This document shows positions 34,887-42,345 of a stretch of 64,000 nt of DNA, one piece after another. The position numbers and the translations under genes were made by a program. The stretch's first letter is position 1, and each line of letters starts with the position of its first letter. This stretch comes from Bradyrhizobium diversitatis (lineage in GTDB: Bacteria > Pseudomonadota > Alphaproteobacteria > Rhizobiales > Xanthobacteraceae), in assembly GCF_016031635.1 (NCBI RefSeq), contig NZ_JACEGD010000012.1, positions 186,001-250,000 of the forward strand, written 5' to 3'. The notes under the pieces were generated by a model that ran no database searches, was not told the origin of the DNA, and worked only from the letters and a program-made list of their open reading frames with translations.

Positions 34887-35933
34887 TCAGTTGATCAGCC
34901 GCCCGGCAACCGGTGGCAGGAACCGGTCGTCGAAGATATCACCCGCCGTGGGCAGCTTGCGGAATTTGAAGTCCTGCGCGATCTGGCCGATCGAACGATC
35001 GAAGCGTGCCAGGTCGACGCCGCCGAGGCCGTTGCGCCTGACTTCGTCCGTCAGGATGTTGTCGGCGAGCACGGTGCGCAGGCGCTCGAGCTCCAGGCTG
35101 CGGTCGCCACCGTCGATGCGGCTTGCCGCCTCCTCCGCCGCTCGTCCCGGCTCCCTGACGGTCGCGGTGATGCCGGCCATCAGGGCGCGGACGAAGCCCT
35201 TCACGGCGTCCGGCTTTGCTGCGGCAAAGGCGGGATTGACCACCACGGCAAAGCCGTAGGCTTCGCAGCCGTAGTCCGCGTAGCGCAGCACGACGAGATC
35301 GGCGTCGGGCACGCCGCGGTCGCGCAGGTTCACCGCCGTGAGATAGCCGAAGCCGGCGACCGCATCGACTTGGCCCGCGGAGAGGATCGGCTCGCGCACC
35401 GCCGCGCTGATCTTGTGCAATTTGACGCGCGATGGATCGATTCCGTTCTGCCGCGCCAGCGCCGGCCACAGCCGCATCGACAGATCGCTGTCGGCAACGC
35501 CGACGGCCTTGCGGTCGAGATCTGTCAGCAGCTGGATCCCGCGGCTCTTGCGCGCGACGATCGCGTAGGGCGCGCGGTTGAACAGCACGAACACGGCCTT
35601 GATCGGCGCCGCGTCGTCCTTGTCACGAAAGCGGATCAGCTCGTTGATGTCGACGAGCGCAAGCTCGCTGTCGCCCCTGGCGACGCGTGCGAGCGCCTCC
35701 GGCGATCCGCTTGCGCTGTTGAAGGCCACGTTGAGACGCTCGGCGCCGAACCTGCCGTCCTTCGCCGCGAGGAAAAGCGGCGCCATGCTTGCGTCCGGCG
35801 GGCGGTCGAAGGTGAAGTGGATCGCAACGGGCGCGTTGGTCTCGGTCGCGCTGACATCGCGTGCAAACAGCGTCGCAAGCAAGATCGAGAGAGCCAGAAG
35901 GCAGTGAAGTGCGGTCGTCTTGAATCCTGACAT
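34887..35933 (-). CDS. ABC transporter substrate-binding protein, NMT1/THI5-like
   Basis: The 348-residue product has a signal peptide (cleavage near DVSATET) and a periplasmic binding fold of the NMT1/THI5/SsuA type, seen in MAPLFLAAKDGRFGAERLNV, NSASGSPEALARVARGDSELALVDI and AVGVADSDLSMRL. Such receptors bind aliphatic sulfonates, taurine, nitrate or pyrimidine precursors. No permease or ATPase genes sit beside it, so the receptor is an orphan here. The ATG at 35933 fits the signal peptide; a longer frame to 36065 is less likely. The ndvA-like gene follows 84 bp downstream. Confidence 0.83.
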   Translation of the reverse strand: MSGFKTTALHCLLALSILLATLFARDVSATETNAPVAIHFTFDRPPDASMAPLFLAAKDGRFGAERLNVAFNSASGSPEALARVARGDSELALVDINELIRFRDKDDAAPIKAVFVLFNRAPYAIVARKSRGIQLLTDLDRKAVGVADSDLSMRLWPALARQNGIDPSRVKLHKISAAVREPILSAGQVDAVAGFGYLTAVNLRDRGVPDADLVVLRYADYGCEAYGFAVVVNPAFAAAKPDAVKGFVRALMAGITATVREPGRAAEEAASRIDGGDRSLELERLRTVLADNILTDEVRRNGLGGVDLARFDRSIGQIAQDFKFRKLPTAGDIFDDRFLPPVAGRLIN

Positions 35934-36076
35934 CGGTTGCGCCGGTCCCGCATTGTAATGGTTTCGTGACGCTTGCAGCGCGCGGCCCGCGACCGTGCGC
36001 GCGCCAACATGAACGCAGGATGAGCGGCGTTGCGGCATCGTTACGCAACCCCGTTCAGCTTGCATTGGGCTTGGGG

Positions 36077-36091
36077 AACCTAACTTAGGTT
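36077..36091. promoter_or_regulatory. Perfect palindrome AACCTAACTTAGGTT, possible operator
   Basis: A 15-bp palindrome (7-bp arms, one central base) lies 68 bp before the ATG at 36160 and upstream of the divergent gene at 35933. Its position in a promoter-sized region suggests a binding site for a regulator, but I cannot match it to one. Confidence 0.35.
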
Positions 36092-36159
36092 ATGCGGGTT
36101 TTGAGAGGCATGAGCCTGTCCGCAGGCGTCCATTCCAGGTCCCAAAGGAGGGCCAAGAC

Positions 36160-36528
36160 ATGTTCGAGCGAGTCTCCAAATTTGCGGGCCGAAAGGCCGT
36201 TCTTGCCACTACCGCGGTGCTGGCGCTGACCACGATGGCCCCGACCGCTTCATATGCGGGCGGCCGCCACTGGCATGGCGGTGGAGGCGGCGCGGCCGCA
36301 GCTGCGGCCTTCGCCGCCATCGGCACGGGTCTCGCCATCGCCGCCAGCCGCAACGCCTACGCCTATGACTACGGTCCGGGCTACGGCTATTACGGCGGTC
36401 CGGTCTACTACAGCGCTCCGGCCTACGGACCCTATTACGGTCCGGGCCCGAACTACCAGTATCAGCGCTATGGCGGCACGGCTCCGTCCGAGTTCTGCGG
36501 CCAGGGCTACTATCAGAACTGCTACTAG
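36160..36528 (+). CDS. Gly/Tyr-rich exported protein
   Basis: The 122-residue protein has a signal peptide ending near ASYAGG, a Gly/Ala run (HGGGGGAAAAAAFAAIG), and a tyrosine-rich tail with repeated YGPGYGYYGGPVYY-type units, ending in EFCGQGYYQNCY with two cysteines. Similar low-complexity proteins occur widely in rhizobia, with unknown role; they are probably outer envelope. AAAGGAGG at 36144-36151 gives a very good ribosome site, so strong translation is likely. A terminator follows. Confidence 0.8.
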   Translation: MFERVSKFAGRKAVLATTAVLALTTMAPTASYAGGRHWHGGGGGAAAAAAFAAIGTGLAIAASRNAYAYDYGPGYGYYGGPVYYSAPAYGPYYGPGPNYQYQRYGGTAPSEFCGQGYYQNCY

Positions 36529-36552
36529 TTCGGCATCCATGGGTTGACCATG

Positions 36553-36590
36553 ACGGGCCGTCGCGCTTGCGCCGGCCCGTTTTCTGCTTT
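36553..36590 (+). terminator. Rho-independent terminator
   Basis: ACGGGCCG (36553-36560) pairs with CGGCCCGT (36573-36580), followed by TTTCTGCTTTTA. It lies 25 bp past the Gly/Tyr-rich protein gene. Confidence 0.75.
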
Positions 36591-36597
36591 TATTGTC

Positions 36598-36611
36598 GCG
36601 CGTTAACGCGC
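36598..36611. promoter_or_regulatory. Perfect palindrome GCGCGTTAACGCGC
   Basis: A 14-bp palindrome lies 30 bp before the hisE ATG. It shares the CGTTAACG core with the palindrome at 8363-8374. It could be an operator or only structure; no regulator is identified. Confidence 0.3.
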
Positions 36612-36641
36612 TCGCCATTGGTTTAGAGTAGTTTGAGTACC

Positions 36642-37046
36642 ATGAGTGATTCGCTTGAGCGGCTATATCTGGCTGTGCTCGCGGCCAGAGATCTTGATCC
36701 GGCAACATCGCGCACGGCCCGGCTGTTTCAGCGCGGCCCTTCCAAAATGGCGAAGAAGCTGGCCGAAGAGGCCATCGAAGTCGTCATCGATGCGGTCAAC
36801 GGCGATAGCGAGGCCGTGATCCGGGAAAGTGCCGATCTGCTCTACAATCTCACCGTGCTGTGGGCCTCGGCCGGGGTGCGCCCCGAGGACGTCTGGCGGG
36901 AGATGACGCGGCGTGAAGACATGCTCGGCATTGCCGAGAAGCTGCCGAAATCGCCGATGAAACTGCCCAAAGTCGCGTCACCTCGCGTTGCGGCCAGGCG
37001 GCCAATTGTCGCGCTTGAGGGCCGTGCCGCGCGCAAGCGCCACTAG
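36642..37046 (+). CDS. hisE: Phosphoribosyl-ATP pyrophosphatase-like, orphan (HisE type)
   Basis: The 134-residue protein matches HisE, which opens phosphoribosyl-ATP in histidine synthesis. The MazG-like core is clear: MAKKLAEEAIEVVIDA with the metal-binding Glu residues and ESADLLYNLTVLWASAG. The C-terminus adds about 35 residues, rich in Arg, Lys and Pro, after LPKSPMKLPKV. No other his gene is near, so this may be a second copy (HisE2), or act on another nucleotide. The ATG at 36642 is used; an upstream TTG is less likely. Confidence 0.85.
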   Translation: MSDSLERLYLAVLAARDLDPATSRTARLFQRGPSKMAKKLAEEAIEVVIDAVNGDSEAVIRESADLLYNLTVLWASAGVRPEDVWREMTRREDMLGIAEKLPKSPMKLPKVASPRVAARRPIVALEGRAARKRH

Positions 37047-37112
37047 AAACGTCATAATTCGCCTCAATCTCGGCATGGACAAATCCGTCCCATGGTGCTT
37101 CATCGCGGCGCC

Positions 37113-37694
37113 ATGCTGAAACGTATTTACGACTGGTGCATCGACGCCGCCCACAAGCCCTACGCGCTCTGGATCATGGGTGTCGTCTCCTTCGCCGAAA
37201 GCTCATTCTTTCCGGTCCCGCCGGATGTGATGCTGATTCCGATGTCACTGGCGCGCCCGCAGCGCGCCTGGCTCTATGCGGCGGTCTGCACCGCGACCTC
37301 GGTGCTTGGCGGCATCGTCGGCTACGCCATCGGAGCGCTGCTGTTCGACTCGGTCGGCCAATGGCTGATCCAAGTCTACGGCCTCGGCGACAAGGTCGAC
37401 GCCTTCCGCGCCTCCTATGCGGAATGGGGCGCGGTGATCATCCTGCTCAAGGGGCTGACGCCGATCCCCTACAAGCTCGTCACCATCACCTCGGGCTTTG
37501 CCGGCTACAACATCCTCCTGTTCATCCTCTGCTCGATTATCGCGCGTGGCGGACGCTTCTTCGTCGTCGCGATCCTGCTCAACCGCTACGGCGACTGGAT
37601 CCGGGTCAGGATCGAGCGGCATCTCGGATTGTGGGTCGCACTCGGTGCCATCGTGCTGGTGCTCGGCTTCGTGGTGGCGGTCAAGTTGATCTAG
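37113..37694 (+). CDS. DedA/YqaA family membrane protein
   Basis: The 193-residue inner-membrane protein has about five hydrophobic helices and the DedA-type motif FAESSFFPVPPDVMLIPM followed by GGIVGYAIGALLF and KGLTPIPYKLVTITSGFAGY. The family, also called VTT or SNARE-associated, handles membrane phospholipids and their flipping or proton-dependent homeostasis. Start ATG 37113 is chosen; an in-frame ATG at 37092 is also possible. Neither has a strong ribosome site. Single gene after hisE with a 66-bp gap. Confidence 0.82.
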   Translation: MLKRIYDWCIDAAHKPYALWIMGVVSFAESSFFPVPPDVMLIPMSLARPQRAWLYAAVCTATSVLGGIVGYAIGALLFDSVGQWLIQVYGLGDKVDAFRASYAEWGAVIILLKGLTPIPYKLVTITSGFAGYNILLFILCSIIARGGRFFVVAILLNRYGDWIRVRIERHLGLWVALGAIVLVLGFVVAVKLI

Positions 37695-37743
37695 GCGCTG
37701 TGGCGGCTTTGCCGCAGGGCCGGCTTCGGCTACGGTTGCCGCC

Positions 37744-38283
37744 ATGATGGTTCGATCCGGCAATCCGGCGGTGCGGCTCGGGACGCTGATGTCAGCGGCG
37801 CTGCTGCTCCTGCTCAGTGGCGGCGGCATCGGCTGGACGCAATCTGCACCGCCATCACTCGGCCTCCAGCAGCAGGGGGGCCAGGCCGCGCCGTCGCCCT
37901 CGACGCCGGCCTCTTCCGCAGCGCCGCCGCGCGAGGAAAATCCCGGGCTGATCAATGAAATGGGCAAGCTGTTCGACAAGCTGCCCTCGATCCTGCCGCC
38001 GATCAAAAGCCCAAGCGAGACCATGAACGACCTGTCGCGGCTGGCCACGCCCTCGACCATGGTATCAGGGCGCGTGGTCTGCCCCATCTCGTCGAACGGC
38101 GCCCCCGACTGCAAGCAGGCCGCCGACCAGCTTTGCCAGGGCAAGGGCTACAAGGAAGGCAAGAGCCTGAACGCCGACTCCGCGGAGAAATGCTCGGCCA
38201 AGGTTCTCATTCCGGGCAGGCAACGCAAACCGGATGACTGCCGCACCGATACGTTCGTGACCAGTGCGCTGTGCCAGAACTAA
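37744..38283 (+). CDS. Exported protein of unknown function
   Basis: The 179-residue product has a signal-like N-terminus (LGTLMSAALLLLLSGGG), a Pro/Ser/Gln-rich stretch (QQQGGQAAPSPSTPASSAAPP) and a domain with five cysteines in VVCPIS, PDCKQA, QLCQGK, EKCSAK and DDCRTD and a sixth in ALCQN near the end. It should be periplasmic with three disulfides. I do not recognise it. It is followed 30 bp later by the aspartase-like gene on the same strand, possibly in one transcript. Confidence 0.7.
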   Translation: MMVRSGNPAVRLGTLMSAALLLLLSGGGIGWTQSAPPSLGLQQQGGQAAPSPSTPASSAAPPREENPGLINEMGKLFDKLPSILPPIKSPSETMNDLSRLATPSTMVSGRVVCPISSNGAPDCKQAADQLCQGKGYKEGKSLNADSAEKCSAKVLIPGRQRKPDDCRTDTFVTSALCQN

Positions 38284-38313
38284 AGGACATCGCGCGAGCA
38301 ACAAGGAGTGCCC

Positions 38314-39714
38314 ATGAGCAGGACGGAGCAGGACTTCCTCGGGCAGCGTGAAATCGCCGACGACATCTATTACGGCGTCCAGACGATCCGCGGGAAGGAG
38401 AACTTCCACATCACCGGCATTCCGATGAGCCAGGAGCCTTACTTCGTGAAGGCGCTCGGTTACGTCAAGAAGGCTGCCGCGATGGCCAATCGCGATCTCG
38501 GTGCGATCGACGCCAAGGTCGCGGACGCCATCATCCTCGGCTGCGACCGCGTCATCGCCGGTGACATGATGGATCAGTTCGTCACCGACTTCATCCAGGG
38601 CGGCGCCGGCACCTCCACCAACATGAACGCCAACGAGGTGATCGCGAACCTCGCACTGGAAGCGCTCGGCTTTGCCAAGGGCGACTACCAGCATGTCAGT
38701 CCCAACGATCACGTCAATTACGGCCAGTCGACCAACGATACCTATCCGACCGCCTTTCGGCTGGCGCTGATCCTGCGGCTCGAGAGCTACATGACGGCGC
38801 TGCGACAGCTCCAGGAGGCCTTCTTCACCAAGGGGCGCGAATTCGACCGGGTGCTGAAGATGGGCCGCACGCATCTCCAGGACGCGGTGCCGATGTCGCT
38901 CGGGGCCGAATTCCGCGGCTGGGGCACCACCATCGGCGAGGAGGTCGAGCGCATCTCGGAAGCGCGCGCGCTGCTGCGCGAGATCAATCTCGGCGCCACC
39001 GCAATCGGCACCTCCGTCACGGCCGCGGTCGGCTATCCCAAGCTTGCCGTGCGGCACTTGAGCGCCCTGACCGGCGTCGACTTCATGCTTGCCGGCGATC
39101 TCGTTGAGGCGACCTCCGACACCGGCGCCTATGTGCAGCTCTCGGGCGTGCTGAAGCGCACGGCGAGCAAGCTGACGAAGATCTGCAACGACATCCGCCT
39201 GCTCGCCTCGGGCCCGCGCGCCGGCTTCAACGAGATCAATCTGCCGCAGCTGCAGCCGGGCTCCTCGATCATGCCCGGCAAGGTCAATCCTGTTATCCCC
39301 GAGGTCGTCAACCAGACCAGCTTCCTGGTCATCGGGCTCGACACCACGGTGACGCTCGCGGCTTCCGCCGGCCAGCTCCAGCTCAACGTGATGGAGCCCG
39401 TGATCTCGTTCGCGCTGTTCTTCTCGATCCGCACCATGGAGCGCGCGGTCAACAGCCTGCGCGAGAACTGCGTGGTCGGAATCACCGCCAACGAGGAGCA
39501 CACCCGCAACATGGTGCTGAACTCTCTCGGTATCGTCACGGTGCTGAAGCCGCTGCTCGGCTACAAGCAATGCGCCGAGATCGCGCGCGAAGGTTACAAA
39601 AGCGGCAAGTCGCTGCACCAGATCGTCGTGGTCGAGCGCAAATTGCTCACGCAGGAGAAGTGGGACGAGATGTTCTCGTTCGAGCGGCTGATCAATCCGG
39701 ATATGATCGGGTAG
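38314..39714 (+). CDS. aspA: Aspartate ammonia-lyase
   Basis: The 466-residue enzyme belongs to the fumarase/aspartase superfamily and should release ammonia from L-aspartate to give fumarate. The signature loop GSSIMPGKVNPVIPE is present, as are GAGTSTNMNANEV and NDHVNYGQSTNDTYP, the pattern of aspartase rather than class II fumarase, although both are close. The start ATG 38314 has AAGGAG five bases upstream; an earlier GTG at 38308 overlaps that site. A palindromic repeat follows. Confidence 0.9.
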   Translation: MSRTEQDFLGQREIADDIYYGVQTIRGKENFHITGIPMSQEPYFVKALGYVKKAAAMANRDLGAIDAKVADAIILGCDRVIAGDMMDQFVTDFIQGGAGTSTNMNANEVIANLALEALGFAKGDYQHVSPNDHVNYGQSTNDTYPTAFRLALILRLESYMTALRQLQEAFFTKGREFDRVLKMGRTHLQDAVPMSLGAEFRGWGTTIGEEVERISEARALLREINLGATAIGTSVTAAVGYPKLAVRHLSALTGVDFMLAGDLVEATSDTGAYVQLSGVLKRTASKLTKICNDIRLLASGPRAGFNEINLPQLQPGSSIMPGKVNPVIPEVVNQTSFLVIGLDTTVTLAASAGQLQLNVMEPVISFALFFSIRTMERAVNSLRENCVVGITANEEHTRNMVLNSLGIVTVLKPLLGYKQCAEIAREGYKSGKSLHQIVVVERKLLTQEKWDEMFSFERLINPDMIG

Positions 39715-39732
39715 GGGCAGGTCTCTCCTCTC

Positions 39733-39836
39733 GTCATTCCGGGGCGCGCGAAGCGCGAACCCGGAATCCATTTCGCCGCGCGTACTGACGCCCGATGGAT
39801 TCCGGGCTCGCGCCTTTCGGCGCGCCCCGGAATGAC
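39733..39836. repeat. Palindromic element, GTCATTCCGGGGC family
   Basis: Arms GTCATTCCGGGGCGCGCGAA and TTTCGGCGCGCCCCGGAATGAC pair with small irregularities; inner CCCGGAATCCAT pairs with ATGGATTCCGGG. Same family as 28148-28244. Confidence 0.8.
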
Positions 39837-39979
39837 GCCGAGAGAATTCCGCGCCTTGGAATAGTATCGCTGGCGCCTCCTGCCACGGCGCCAAAACGCA
39901 ATACTTGACAGTGGAAAGATTGCCTTGTTGGTATGGTGCCCAACCTTCCATTGACCGGCCAACAGAGGATCGTTCCGCA

Positions 39980-40948
39980 ATGTCCATGCCTGCCTTGTTC
40001 AAAGGGCGCCTGTCGATCCCGGTGATCGGCTCGCCGCTCTTCATCATCTCGGTGCCCGATCTCGTGATCGCGCAGTGCAAGGCGGGTGTGGTCGGCTCGT
40101 TTCCCGCGCTGAATGCGCGGCCGCCGGAGCTGCTCGACGAATGGCTGGCGCGGATCACCGAGGAGCTCGCGGCCTATGACCGCGCTCATCCCGACAAGCC
40201 GTCGGCGCCGTTCGCAGTCAACCAGATCGTGCACAAGTCGAACAACCGGCTCGACCACGACATGCAGCTCTGTGCCAAGTACAAGGTGCCGATGATCATC
40301 TCCTCGCTCGGCGCGCGCGAGGAGCTGAACCAGGCCGTGCACGGCTGGGGCGGCATCGTCTTCCACGACGTGATCAACCAGAAATTCGCGCACAAGGCGA
40401 TCGAGAAGGGCGCCGACGGCCTGATCCTGGTCGCGGCCGGCGCCGGCGGCCATGCCGGCACCATCTCGCCGCTGGCTTTCGTTGCCGAAACGCGAAAATG
40501 GTTCGACGGTCCGATCGCGCTGTCGGGGGCGATCGGCAACGGCAAGGCGATCCGCGCTGCACGCATTCTCGGCGCCGACTTCGCCTATATCGGCTCGGCC
40601 TTCATCGCGACCAAGGAGGCCAATGCAGTCGAGCGCTACAAGGAGATGATCGCGGGTTCGTCGGCCGACGACATCGTCTATTCCAACCTCTTCACCGGCG
40701 TGCACGGCAATTATCTGAAGCCCTCGATCCTCGCGTCCGGCATGGATCCCGACAATCTGCCGACCTCCGATCCTTCCAAGATGAATTTCGGCACCGACGC
40801 CTCCGGCGAGCGCGCCAAGCCGAAGGCCTGGAAGGAGATCTGGGGAAGCGGACAAGGCATCGGCAGCATCGACAAGGTCGTGCCGGCGGCCGAGTTGATC
40901 GCGCGTTTCAAGAAGGAGTACGACGAAGCGATCGATCCGCCGTTGTGA
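39980..40948 (+). CDS. Nitronate monooxygenase family protein
   Basis: The 322-residue flavoenzyme should oxidise alkyl nitronates, using FMN. The barrel motif VAAGAGGHAG includes His158, and IALSGAIGNGKAIRAAR plus FAYIGSAFIATKEA mark the FMN phosphate site; the opening VIGSPLFIISVPDL fits the class. AGAGGA lies about ten bases before the ATG at 39980, and TTGACA sits at 39905 but with a poor -10. A perfect 21-bp hairpin lies 10 bp past its stop. A paralogue is 4 kb away. Substrate could be a nitroalkane or another small carbon acid. Confidence 0.85.
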   Translation: MSMPALFKGRLSIPVIGSPLFIISVPDLVIAQCKAGVVGSFPALNARPPELLDEWLARITEELAAYDRAHPDKPSAPFAVNQIVHKSNNRLDHDMQLCAKYKVPMIISSLGAREELNQAVHGWGGIVFHDVINQKFAHKAIEKGADGLILVAAGAGGHAGTISPLAFVAETRKWFDGPIALSGAIGNGKAIRAARILGADFAYIGSAFIATKEANAVERYKEMIAGSSADDIVYSNLFTGVHGNYLKPSILASGMDPDNLPTSDPSKMNFGTDASGERAKPKAWKEIWGSGQGIGSIDKVVPAAELIARFKKEYDEAIDPPL

Positions 40949-40958
40949 ATGCTCTCGT

Positions 40959-41003
40959 GTCCCGGACGCGCTGCAGCGTGCAACGCTGCAGCGCGTCCGG
41001 GAC
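40959..41003. repeat. Perfect 21-bp stem hairpin, CCCGGACGCG family
   Basis: Arms 40959-40979 and 40983-41003 pair without mismatch across a 3-base loop (GCA). The region to 41070 also contains GACCCCGGATC and CGCTGCGTGGCGTCCGGGG, which continue the repeat. There is no T-run, so it is not a standard terminator, though it may protect the nitronate monooxygenase message. Confidence 0.85.
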
Positions 41004-41095
41004 CCATCGCCGCAACGCATGGACCCCGGATCAGCAGCGCACCGCTACGCGCTGCGTGGCGTCCGGGGAACGTCGATTGAGACTGGTTGAAAACG

Positions 41096-41869
41096 ATGAC
41101 CGCCATCTATCGCGTCGACGGCAATGACGTCGTCACCAGCCCCGATGCAGCCGGTCCCTGGGACCGACGCATGCAGCACGGCTCGGCACCAGCGTCGCTG
41201 GTGACATGGGCGGCAGAGCGCATCCCTACAGCGGCGCCGATGGACGTCGCGCGCGTCACCATAGATCTGATGCGGCCGGTGCCGGTCGCGCCGCTGACGA
41301 TCGCGACGGAGGTTCTGCGCGAGGGCCGCAAGATCCAGCTGTGCGGGGTCAAGCTGCTCGCCGACGGCGTACAGGTCGTCGGCGCCACCGTGCTGAAGGT
41401 CAGGCGCCAGGCGCTGACCTTGCCTGAAGATGTCGAGGAGCTGCCGGTCACGCTGCCGTCGCCGGAGGATTCGCTGGTCGAGGACGGTCACGCGGCCACC
41501 AGCCCGTTCGTGCGATCGGTCTCGATGCGCGCCGCGCGCGGGCGCTTTGGCCAAGCCGGCGCCGGCGCGATCTGGTTTCGCGTCGACCATCCGCTGATCG
41601 AAGGCGAGGCCGTCTCGCAGGCGATGCGCGCCGTGGTCGCCGCCGACTTCTCCAACGGCACCGCCTCGACGCTCGACTTCCGCGCCTGGACCTACATCAA
41701 CGCCGATCTCACCGTGAGCTTTTCGCGCCAACCCATCGGTGAGTGGATCTTGCTCGACGGCGAGTCGTGGATCGGTCCCGAGGGCGCTGGCCTTGCGATG
41801 TCGCGGCTGGCGGACAAGCAGGGCTATTTCGGCCGCGCGGTGCAGAGCCTGGTGATCGAGAAGCGGTGA
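41096..41869 (+). CDS. Acyl-CoA thioesterase, double hotdog type
   Basis: The 257-residue protein resembles TesB-like double-hotdog thioesterases: the first half has GSAPASLVTWAAERIP and ARVTIDLMRPVPVAPL, the second has AVVAADFSNGTASTLDF, YINADLTVSFSRQP and GEWILLDGESWIGPEGAGLA with an Asp and a Gln-like turn. It should hydrolyse acyl-CoA. The ATG at 41096 is used. Neighbours are a nitronate monooxygenase and, oppositely, an acyl-CoA ligase, so the set may process a CoA-linked acid. Confidence 0.82.
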   Translation: MTAIYRVDGNDVVTSPDAAGPWDRRMQHGSAPASLVTWAAERIPTAAPMDVARVTIDLMRPVPVAPLTIATEVLREGRKIQLCGVKLLADGVQVVGATVLKVRRQALTLPEDVEELPVTLPSPEDSLVEDGHAATSPFVRSVSMRAARGRFGQAGAGAIWFRVDHPLIEGEAVSQAMRAVVAADFSNGTASTLDFRAWTYINADLTVSFSRQPIGEWILLDGESWIGPEGAGLAMSRLADKQGYFGRAVQSLVIEKR

Positions 41870-41897
41870 GAGGCGCGAAGTCCGTGCGTCATTTTCG

Positions 41898-42002
41898 CTG
41901 TCATGCTCCGCGAAAGCGGGGGCATCCAGTACGCCGCGGCCTTTCGATTGAATCGTAACCGTCTCGGCGTACTGGATCGCCCGGTCTTCGCCGGGCGACG
42001 AC
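41898..42002. repeat. Palindromic element, CTGTCAT...CAGTAC family
   Basis: CTGTCATGCTCCGCGAAAGCGG and CCGGTCTTCGCCGGGCGACG enclose CATCCAGTACGCCG and CGGCGTACTGGATCG, which pair over 12 bp. Same plan as 23052-23158. Confidence 0.7.
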
Positions 42003-42107
42003 ACACCGATCGTGTGCAAGCTATCTCGCGCATCGCGGGATTGAACGGCAGGCTTCCGCCGCCGCGGAAGGGATGCAAGGTCGTGTTCGCCAGGGCATCC
42101 TGCCAGT

Positions 42108-42206
42108 TCACACACCGTAGAAGATCTTGATCCCCCACAGCACCACGATGATGGCCGTGATCAACGTGATCGCGGCGACTGCACTTTCCAGGGAAGCGAC
42201 TCTCAT
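42108..42206 (-). CDS. 32-residue single-span membrane peptide
   Basis: A short open frame starts at ATG 42206 with GGAGAG five bases upstream and ends at TGA 42108. The product has a short polar N-terminus (MRVASLESAV) then about eighteen hydrophobic residues ending GIKIFYGV, so it would cross the membrane once. It is too short for usual gene finders. I base the call on the ribosome site and the hydrophobic pattern; the gene may be real but has no known family. It lies downstream of the acyl-CoA ligase on the same strand. Confidence 0.55.
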   Translation of the reverse strand: MRVASLESAVAAITLITAIIVVLWGIKIFYGV

Positions 42207-42345
42207 TTCACTCTCCGCTTCCCAGCCCCGTCAGCGGTCTAGTTGATTCCCTGATTCGCCGGCAATTGCGCGGGCATCGCCGTCGTAGACTCCGTTGCAG
42301 GCTGTGGTGCCGATGCAACAACGACACCGTAGAATTCCGGAGTAT

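Noticed and set aside
39905..39937. TTGACA with TATGGT before nitronate monooxygenase
   Set aside because: Spacing is 21 bases, too long for a standard promoter.
38065..40158. Long antisense frame over the aspartase gene
   Set aside because: The sense protein has the aspartase signature; the antisense frame shows no domain or ribosome site.
42207..42345. A second small peptide between the ligase and the membrane peptide
   Set aside because: An in-phase reading exists on the minus strand but no start codon with a ribosome site could be found.
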